Part shown: one piece after another, positions 56,442 to 64,000 of the stretch
How the letters are laid out: the number at the start of each line of letters is the position of its first letter
Position numbering within the stretch: the first letter of the stretch is position 1
Source of the DNA: Bombyx mori
Lineage: Eukaryota > Arthropoda > Insecta > Lepidoptera > Bombycidae
Assembly: GCF_030269925.1 (NCBI RefSeq)
Contig: NC_085123.1
Span: forward strand, 124,001 to 188,000
Direction of reading: 5' to 3'
Length of the DNA stretch: 64,000 nt
Made by a program: the position numbers and the translations under genes
Notes under the pieces: model-generated
Told to the model about the DNA's origin: nothing
The model's input: the letters and a program-made list of their open reading frames with translations, nothing else
The model's database searches: none

Positions 56442-56767
56442 ACACGGCGTACGTTACACTGTATATATTTGTGTAATTATTTTAGTATATTCTTATATTG
56501 TTAGGCGTTTTAGTGTCATCCTGTACCTGCCCGCGGCGCATACGAACAACTTCACACACTTGCTGCAACTATTCAAGCACCAACACCGGGCTGTATCTAA
56601 AAAATGTGCACGGCAGGACAATGAAATAATTGTTCAAAATATACTGGGAAAACTTTACCAGTCTGCTCCTAATGATACTACAGATGCATATTGAAATATC
56701 TTTGTTTGGAACTAAGTATACATTATTGTGAATTATCGTTATTCCAATATTTGTTCCTGTAGCATCT
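56442..56767 (+). other. Unassigned; short LINE-like or gene-like frame
   Basis: A frame ending at 56694 (PAAHTNNFTHLLQLFKHQHRAVSKKCARQDNEIIVQNILGKLYQSAPNDTTDAY) looks coding in composition but I do not recognise it. It could be an exon remnant of a transposon or host gene. Confidence 0.3.
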
Positions 56768-57222
56768 ATATATTAATACGTGAAGCAAAAATTTTTACGT
56801 CTATATATTAATACGTGAAGCAAAAACTTTGTATACCTTTTTACGAAAATTGCGCGGACGGAGGAGTATGAAATTTTCCACACTTATAGAGAATATAGAG
56901 AAGTAGTGCTCAATGCTAATATATATTTTTAATTAGTACATAAAAGATACATTAAATCAATAAAGAAAACATTACACACACTACATACCATGTATTTGAC
57001 GCACACACACACGCATGCATACTAATTATTTTGTTCTTGACGTCTGTTGTCAAATTGAGAATAGATTAAATATTGTTTGTCTTTGTTAATATTTTTTATA
57101 GTGTAGTTTTGGCGAAATTTGTGATTATAGAAGTATAAAATACAATCACAATAGTGTACAAACTTACAATTCCTATTAATTATAGTCGAATTTCGACTAC
57201 TGCGGGACCTCTAGTACCAAGA
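56768..57222. repeat. Interspersed repeat, copy 2 of the pair with 12368-13012
   Basis: About 430 bp parallel to copy 1, lacking the 215-bp insert (GTATAAAATAC joins directly to AATCACAATAGTG). The start is duplicated: CTATATATTAATACGTGAAGCAAAAA-type text occurs twice about 37 bp apart. Confidence 0.82.
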
Positions 57223-57594
57223 ATTAGCTGTACATAATTCAGTGCAACAGTAAAATGCATATTTCATGAACCGTTGCGAAGTGTAGGGGGTGATGGCGCG
57301 CCGCGGTTCGTAGCTACAGCATCTCACGTTACATTCTGACAGCGCGGTGGCAGCTCGCAACCGCTACACGAGCCAAGCCGGGCCAGGGATGGGCTGATGC
57401 TCATTTTCATTCATCGACACAAGTGCACGAAAAATTCTATATCGTGATAAAAATCGTTTATTTACTCGTAGGCGTAGTGTGAGCTTGCACGGGTAAGAAT
57501 CACTATTCCACTTAGTTCGCTCGCAACGCAGTCGTGAGCATAAAGGTCAAGGTGGTTACTATTACTATACACATTATTACACTATATGCCTTCG
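57223..57594. other. Unassigned
   Basis: GC-richer patch at 57290-57390; no gene recognised. Confidence 0.4.
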
Positions 57595-57870
57595 TAGAGT
57601 GCTGGAACTCTTCGGACATATTGCTCGTAAAGAGGGTCACAATCTGATGGTGACAGGAAAGGTAGATAGCAAACGTCCCAGAGAACGCAGTCCCACGAGA
57701 TGGTCGGACCAAATACGACCTTCTCTGAACATCAACTTCCACAATGCCCTTCATGAAGCTAAGGATCGCAGCAGATGGAGGGAAATCGTACGGGAGAAAC
57801 TGATACATACGGCCCTCAGTAATGAGGAAAACGACGCGAGGAGGAGGAGTTACTATTACGATGTGATTGA
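57595..57870 (+). pseudogene. RTE-like LINE C-terminal fragment
   Basis: A frame reads LELFGHIARKEGHNLMVTGKVDSKRPRERSPTRWSDQIRPSLNINFHNALHEAKDRSRWREIVREK. This is the familiar C-terminal LINE block (FGHI-R------VTGK--SKR-RGR---RW-D------A---A-DR--WR). It continues open to 57913 but is only a fragment. Confidence 0.75.
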
Positions 57871-57980
57871 GACTTTAGTCTCAAGGGCTCACAGAAGGCA
57901 CAACGTAACCTGACACATTGCTTTAGCGCTACGTAGAGCTCAGCCACGCCTCTCGCATTGTTGCTGTCCAGAAGCATCGG

Positions 57981-58058
57981 TTTTTTTATTGCTTAAATGG
58001 GTGGACGAGCTCACGGCCCACCTGTTGTTAAGTGGTTACCGGAGTCCATGGACATCGA
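57981..58058 (-). mobile_element. Bm1 SINE 3' fragment
   Basis: T-run then TTGCTTAAATGGGTGGACGAGC...TTAAGTGGTTACCGGAGTCC, i.e. only the last 75 or so bases of Bm1. Confidence 0.8.
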
Positions 58059-58126
58059 TGAGAGGCGCGGTGTACTCGTGTCGAGCGACGACCGCACCAC
58101 TAAATGCTGCAGGCAGGTAAACTGTT

Positions 58127-58250
58127 TAATGAACTACTTACTTAACATACGTTCACGATTGACTTCTACAGTGAAGGAATAACATCGTGCAATAAAAGTA
58201 CACTCGAAATTATTTAAAAATTACGTAATACCTGGTGGCAGTGCAGTGTG
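58127..58250 (+). mobile_element. Bm1 SINE internal fragment, diverged
   Basis: Matches the Bm1 block around CGTTCACGATTGACTTC and GTGAAGGAATAACATCGTG, then decays. Confidence 0.55.
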
Positions 58251-58464
58251 TAGAGCTCCCAGCACGACGGAGCTAAGTGGTTATCGTAGTTGATACCTAA
58301 ACACCACAATGAGACCCTTGAGACATGGAGTCGAAGTCTCATCTGGCTAGTATCTAGCTGTCCCAACTGAGTGATGGTACCAACCCGTGCGGACTCGTGT
58401 CTCTAGACGCTGTTGTCAGTATTTAGATAGGAGACGGGCTATGAGCCCTAATTCAAATCGCATC

Positions 58465-58707
58465 TAATAAAAGTTGTCGTTGCCTAACGGATAAGAAGTC
58501 CGCTCCATTCGTGTTGAGCGATGCAACGGTGTTCGAATACCAGGCGGGTACCAATTTTTATAATGAAATACGTACTCAAGAAATGTTCACCAATGTCTTC
58601 CACGGTGAAGGAATAACATCGTGTAATAAAAATCAAACCCGCAAAATTATAATTTGCGTAATTACTGGTTGTAGGACCTGTTGTGAGTCTGCGCGGGTGG
58701 GTACCAC
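58465..58707 (+). mobile_element. Bm1 SINE, left part, split by P-like element
   Basis: Head with diverged A box (TTGCCTAACGG) and B box (GTTCGAATACC), then the body to GTGGGTACCAC. The last eight bases (58700-58707) are the TSD. Confidence 0.88.
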
Positions 58708-60066
58708 CACGGAATAGATAAATAAGGTTGGAATGGTAATGTAGGCGGGGCAAGCGTGCCACAGTTATGATAGAACAAACATAACTCGACCGATTCTTTC
58801 ATTCACCGCGTTTAGTGCGCTTCGGACTACTTGGCGAACAGATCTCCGCTTTATAGTGCCGTGTTGTGCAATTATAACTTGTAAAACAAAAAATCAAACC
58901 TCAAGTATAGAGCGAGGAGGTATATCTTTCGATCGGTAAGTCGAAATTACCATTTAATTACAATATTATTTGTCTAAAACATAAAAATATACTGAGCATT
59001 ATGAAATTCCAAACATTAACAATATTATTGCAGCAAGTTATAAATAGCATACATTGCGCGATGTGTACTCGCCCAATGAACGCAATGACCAAGTCAGCTT
59101 CCAATGTACTACATGCATTGCGTTCTCTACACTTCAATCTTTGAAATTTCGGCCTTTGCCCTGATTGGCCGTGCAGTTTGTCGATAGTGAGGTGACCATG
59201 TGGTAAAATCATCGACAGAATTCTCGACTATATTTACATTTGACATGGATAATTTTTGCATTATTTTATATTTAATTAATGATACCTAGTATATTCTTAG
59301 TGAGACGTATTTTGAGTAAAATAAATATGTATTATTATTATTGAATTATTATCATTGAATTAAAGTGAAGGTATAATATAAAGGGACATGTAGACCTCTA
59401 ATTTACGGGTATTTACTATATTGTCTAAGACGTATTAAAATCTAAGTAAAATGCTATTTGACTTATGCAGTAAATTAAAAATTTTAGGTTTCCTAAAGAA
59501 CCTAACGCCAGGGAACAATGGATTGACGTGACAGGTAGAGGATACTGGAGACAAAGACGAGTACTATTTGCTCTAAACATTTTACTGAAAATGATTTTAT
59601 CATAAAAAAAATCAGAATATACTTAGTTTTGAAAAATTCATTCGCAATTAATAGCAAGCGCCAACTGCTTAACAAATACGTTTTATTCCAGCGACAGTGA
59701 CTATTTGTAATTAATAAAAGTAAAATAGTTTTTTTTTTCAATATTTATTTCATGTTTCATTTTCTCCATTCATTCATCAGATAATTTATCGATAAAGAAT
59801 ATCGATTTTATCAAGCACTAGCGTGTATGAACATTTTTATTGCCTTTTTGCGTGTGTGAGTGTGTATGCCTACGGGTGTTTTGTGCTAGTTTGCGAACGA
59901 ATATCTGTCCTGAGATTTATGTGTGGGTGTTTTTGTTGTGTGCGAAATACTTGTAATCACAGTGTGTGTATGTGTAGAAATTAAAATAGTGGGGATGAAG
60001 CGGCGACACTGGTTCTAATACAAAATTAGAGCAAAGGCCTTTCCAACCTTATTTATCTATTCCGTG
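58708..60066 (+). mobile_element. P-superfamily-like DNA transposon remnant, 1359 bp
   Basis: Perfect 26-bp terminal inverted repeats (58708-58733 and 60041-60066, starting CACGGAATAG) and an 8-bp TSD GGTACCAC inside a Bm1. The only coding sequence is a decayed THAP domain. A THAP DNA-binding domain at the N-terminus plus an 8-bp TSD is the signature of the P-element superfamily. hAT also gives 8-bp TSDs but lacks THAP. The transposase catalytic part is absent, so this is an internally deleted derivative. Confidence 0.85.
58853..59602 (+). pseudogene. Decayed THAP domain (P-like transposase N-terminus), two exons
   Basis: Exon 1 (to 58935) reads VPCCAIITCKTKNQTSSIERGGISFDR. After a GTAAGT...TTTTAG intron (58936-59487), exon 2 reads FPKEPNAREQWIDVTGRGYWR, and one base out of frame, TSTICSKHFTENDFI. 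Together they show the C2CH zinc site (C-x4-C ... C-x2-H), the invariant P and W, and the HFT-DDF-like end of a THAP domain. Two defects are visible: the expected start codon position reads ATA (58853-58855), and a one-base loss near 59550 shifts the frame. It therefore cannot be translated as a THAP protein now. Confidence 0.8.
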
Positions 60067-60270
60067 GGTACCACCATCCTGCCTATTTGTGCCGTGAAGC
60101 AGTAATGCGTTTCGGTTTGAAGGGTGGGGCAGCCATTGTAACTATACTTGAGAATTTAGAGCTTATATCTCAAGGTGGGTGGCGCATTTACGTTGTGGAT
60201 GTCTACGGGCTCCAGTGACCACTTTACACCAGGTGGGCTGTGAGCTTGTCCACCCATCTAAGTAATAAAT
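60067..60270 (+). mobile_element. Bm1 SINE, right part, after P-like insertion
   Basis: Starts with the duplicated GGTACCAC and runs through the Bm1 3' half to AAGTAATAAATAAAAAA. Confidence 0.9.
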
Positions 60271-60862
60271 AAAAAATCTAATAAAAGCAGTTGCACAATT
60301 CTAAATAAATCAGTAAATGAATAAGTAAGATAGCCCTGGTGCGCACGGACTGTTGGTTCTGCAGACACACGCCGAGATGTCATAACTATTTAGTTCATAT
60401 GCAACATATCCAACTGTGAGTACTCAAATTAATGTTGTGTGAATTTCAGAATATCATTTTAGATCGCAAACGAACACTAATATGGAGTATGTAGCGCTTT
60501 TGTTAAAAATAGTTATGTTTTTTAATTATTACCCGTTTTTTTTTTATGATTGAAAGTTTACTGGTGGCCCGAAGGCCTTTCCAGTTTCACCAGGACAGGT
60601 GGGCGAGCAAAGGCTCAGCCAAGAGGGGTGGGATTTGCTAACAACTGCCCGAGCGCCTCCGAAGGAGACCTAACAACTCAAGAGCAATTGTTTCGCGAAT
60701 GAATCTACTACCGGATCGGAATCGCGACCCGCTGAGAAGATCCGGCGAGAAACTCAGCGGGCTGATGCATGGGTTAGGTTGCACGTCGACCTCTTTGTCA
60801 AGTTCGACGAGTACGGTTACCGGGGTCCCTAAGCCTGCCCCTAGCATTAGAGCTGAAGGCAT

Positions 60863-63657
60863 CTAATGCAAAGGTCTGGTTGGATCTGATGGATCCGTAA
60901 GGACGTGTCTAGGGCGTCGACGGTGACTGGCTCCTGCATGATCAGGGTTCGGGGAGTAGTCAGCGGTGGCAACGATAAGGTGATTATCATGACGCATAGC
61001 ATTATCGAAGTATCGTTCCGACGCTGACTTCATGTATTTCCGAATTGATTCGAGGCCCAGGTCGTCGTGTAGGTCAACGTTCCTCACGAACCACGGAGCC
61101 CCGACAGCTAACCTGCAAAAGCGGGATTGTAGGGATTGGAGGGTGTCTATGTGTGTGCGGGTCGCGTGAGCGAACACCACACTCGCGTAAGTCATGACGG
61201 GCCTTATGAAAGTTTTGTAAAGTGTCACCTTGTTCCGAAGGGATATTTTACTCCGCTTACAGATCATGGGGTAGAGTCTACCGAGAATAAACGCGGCACG
61301 GTCACGGACTGATTTTATATGCGGGCGGAATGTCATCGATGCGTCCAGGGTAACGCCCAGGTACTTGACCTTCGTGGCCCAGGGTATGGGTTGTCTAAAG
61401 AGAGTAATCGGGGGTGTGAGATTCCTCCTCCTAATCCGGGAGGAAATCCGTGTGGAGCTTCCCCTCTGAAATAGCACCGCAGTACTTTTCGCTGGGTTGA
61501 TGTCTATGCGCCATTTTCGGAACCACTGTCCTAGGGCTAGGGCTGCGCTCTGAAGCTTCTTCGTGATTAGGGACTTATTTCTACTAGAATAGTAAACAGT
61601 CGTGTCGTCGGCGAATAAAGCTAAATGGGTCGGCGGCGACCGGGGAATATCGTTGACGAATAAGCTAAATGGGAGGGGTGAGAGGACAGAGCCTTGCGGG
61701 ACTCCAGCTGTGAGAGGTCGTGGGGAGGAGCGGGTTCCCTCGACTCGATATCGAAAAGAGCGGTTCGACAAGAAGTCCCGTATGATGAGCACGAGACTAT
61801 CCAGCACGCCCATGTTGAATAGTTTGAAAATCAAACCATTGTGCCAGACTTTGTCGAACGCTTTTGCGACGTCGAAGAAGAGAGCTCCCGTGTATAACGG
61901 TTTTGGTCGATTAAGCCCCACAAGAATGTGCTCCGTGAGGTGGTGCACCTGTTGAACGCATGAGTGATTTGTACGGAATCCGAATTGTTCATCGATGAGA
62001 ATGCCCTTGGATGAGACGAAGTCTCTGAGGCGTTTGTAGAGCAGACGCTCATACAGTTTGCCTAGAGACATGAGGAGGCTAATCGGGCGGTAGCTCGTCG
62101 GATGATTTTTTGGTTTACCGGGTTTATGTATGCCGATAACGTCCGCTTCTTTCCACACCGCGGGAAAGATACAGTTCGCCATAGCGGCATTGAAAATAGA
62201 TGCCAACATCACGATGAGTTGGACGGGTAGAAGTTTAATAACGCGGTTGGATATACCGTCAGAACCGGGAGCCTTGCGAGGACGTAGGTCTTTGATCAAG
62301 TCTTTAACTTCCATCGGGGTGACGGGTGGTAACGCATCCGAGGGTGGCAAGGAGGCTTGCGTTCTACCTCACTGTCTACTAATTCTACATGAACAGGGTC
62401 CACGGATTGAGTGCTGGGCGTGCACTGGGTTTGCAATGTATCGGCCAGCAGCTCTGCTTTTTCATCATCATCGAACGCCGCGAGTCGGCCTGAGGGGCCT
62501 ACGAGGGGGGGCATAGTTACTACCGTATCCGATTTGAGAGTACGAGCTAAGCGGTAGTAAGACCTTTGGGAGGGCGCGAGTCTTTCTAAGAAATCAGACC
62601 ATCTGGCATCTCGGACTTCGGTGATGCGAGACTTTACGTCGCGTTGTAGGGCACGCATTCGAATACGATTATCCACGGTAGGATACCTATCGTAGGCGCG
62701 GATCGAGGCGTTCTTAGCTCTAAGGAGTTCCCTAATATCGTCGGGCAATTTGAAGCGGTGAAGGAAGTCCTCCGCTACAACTTGCTTCGATGACCTATCT
62801 AATGTCGAGGTGATGTGTGACGTTAAGAAGTCTATGGCTTCAGCGGTATCCTGAGGAGACGGGGTAGAGTCCGGGCTAAACGGGAGCGATGGTGGATCAG
62901 ATTCAGCCAAGCTGATGCCCAGCGTGTGCAAATCCACCACAGTCCTCGTGACGGGAACGGAATCGGGAGCGCGACCGAGCTTCATAACGACGGGACGATG
63001 GTCTGAATCTAACTCTGAAACTACTTCGATCGAATGTAAGCGCAGAGTTACGTTTTTTAATAACGCTATGTCGAGTATATCCGGGCGATGCGCGATATTT
63101 AGCGGGTAGTGAGTCGGGGTTAGCGGAGCGACGATATCGAAGGTGAGATCATCGACTAACGCGTCAAGCCGCCTGCCATTCGTGGTTGTGGTGTGTGAGT
63201 TCCACCTGACGTGTTTACAATTTAGGTCGCCCGCCAGAATGACAGAGCTTCCCATGCTGAGCAGCGCCTCGATATCACTGCTTAGAACGATCTTATCCGG
63301 TGGAAGATAAACGGACGCGATAACGATCGGCGCGTGTCCAGTCAGTGAGATTCGGCATACTGATGCTTCGATGTTAGAAAGCGCGGGGGGGTCGAGTGGG
63401 ACGCAGTGCAGGGCTCGTCTATAGTAAATGACGGTACCACCACCACGAGCAGTGAGCCTGTCGTTCCTAACCATGTTATAGTTCGCGATTTTAGGGTCGC
63501 GGCGCGCGGGCTTAAGCAGGGTCTCCTGCACCAAAAAGATGTCAATTTGATGGTCACGCAAAAAATCACAAACCTGATCACGTTGATTTGCGAGACCGTA
63601 AGCGTTAAAAAATCCTATCGTTACGGATAGGGGCTTTATTCTACTTATGTACGCCAT
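60863..63657 (-). pseudogene. Jockey ORF2 with frameshifts
   Basis: The endonuclease and first linker are open from the ATG at 63657 to about 62345. There a one-base loss relative to the intact copy (GGAGGCTTGCG against GGAGACTCTGCG) moves the rest, from PPSDALPPVTP onward, into another frame. The reverse-transcriptase motifs (GVPQGSVLSPLPF, FADDTTVYY) remain. A second small indel near 60880 changes the C-terminus after VLTDPSDP. Confidence 0.92.
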
Positions 63658-63660
63658 TGA

Positions 63661-64000
63661 TTACCGGCGGAGCAAGGGGAGGACGTACCTATTTAACGAC
63701 GCGTATACGTCAGCTAATTCTTGCACAACGGCGATGAAGTGTTGTGCAGTGGAGGCGGCGCGAATGGCATCACCCAAAGCATTAACACGCTCAAAGTTGA
63801 TCGACTGAAAAAAGTCGATCGCTAGAGCGAGATTGTCGGACGCGGTCGGAGTGCTGGTCGCGGGGGAGGAACGAATCACGGGGGAGGGACGTATCGCGGG
63901 GGCGGGACGAATCGCGGGGGAGGGAGCTACAGCCGTGTTCGTGTACGGCAACGGTTTAGCCCAGGCCGAGCCGCTGGGCACCGTCGCCGGCACGAAGGCA
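63661..64000 (-). CDS. Jockey ORF1, C-terminal part only
   Basis: Ends with SDNLALAIDFFQSINFERVNALGDAI, as in the full copy. The Pro/Ala-rich stretch before it contains extra PAIRPSP-type repeats. The same stop-to-start spacing of 3 nt precedes ORF2. It continues beyond the window. Confidence 0.88.
   Translation of the reverse strand, partial: AFVPATVPSGSAWAKPLPYTNTAVAPSPAIRPAPAIRPSPVIRSSPATSTPTASDNLALAIDFFQSINFERVNALGDAIRAASTAQHFIAVVQELADVYASLNRYVLPLLRR

Larger units (their letters stand above)
60536..64000 (-). mobile_element. Jockey-clade LINE, copy running off the window
   Basis: Begins with the poly(A) (T-run at 60536-60545). Parallel to 51277-56429 in the same orientation. The 5' end and its TSD are beyond 64000. 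Confidence 0.95.

Noticed and set aside
58708..60066. hAT family assignment for the 1.36-kb element
   Set aside because: The 8-bp TSD would allow it, but the THAP relic points to the P superfamily and the ends do not fit the usual hAT terminal pattern well.

Overview
The window looks like nuclear DNA of the silkworm Bombyx mori (or its wild relative B. mandarina). It carries several copies of the Bombyx SINE Bm1, one with a readable tRNA-like head, together with maT-clade mariners, R1- and Jockey-clade LINEs and a Ty1/copia element. It also carries an intronless bacterial-type beta-fructofuranosidase that I recognise as Suc1. The species call rests on family knowledge, not on a database search.

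Three host genes can be supported. (1) The 3' part of FoxK lies on the + strand from about 3780 to 9034. Seven exons with consistent splice phases encode the end of the FHA domain, a complete forkhead domain and a short basic C-terminus; the earlier exons lie left of the window. (2) An intronless secreted acid-lipase-like gene lies at 24002-25435 (+), with a TATA box and initiator spaced exactly for a start at 24002. (3) Suc1 lies at 46759-48225 (+), an intronless GH32 sucrose hydrolase with its own TATA box. The lipase and Suc1 both look like secreted hydrolases with compact promoters; nothing ties them to FoxK beyond proximity.

Most of the rest is layered transposon sequence whose order of insertion can be read from target-site duplications (TSDs). 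11-15 kb: a maT mariner (DD37D), a broken DD34D mariner and a Bm1 SINE. 15.2-19.6 kb: a 4.4 kb copia element, apparently intact and with identical LTRs, inserted in that Bm1 (TSD TTTAC). 21.9-23.3 kb: a Jockey/CR1-group LINE. 29.6-31.3 kb: a 5'-truncated R1-clade LINE with a 12-bp TSD. 31.8-33.1 kb: a second maT mariner. 33.2-39 kb: LINE fragments with a Jockey copy nested in another LINE. 40-41.4 kb: a 48-bp palindrome, a full-length Bm1 and two probable solo LTRs. 43.6-46.4 kb: a Jockey copy ending about 270 bp before the Suc1 TATA box. 51.3-56.4 kb: a full-length Jockey element with both ORFs open and a 12-bp TSD. 58.5-60.3 kb: a Bm1 split by a 1,359-bp element with 26-bp terminal inverted repeats and an 8-bp TSD, carrying a decayed, intron-split THAP domain; I read it as a P-superfamily remnant. 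60.5-64 kb: another Jockey copy running off the window.

The most notable observations are the THAP-bearing P-like element inside a SINE, a hairpin motif shared by the 3' ends of several LINE families, the copia reading frame that ends inside its own LTR, and Suc1 lying between inverted Jockey copies.
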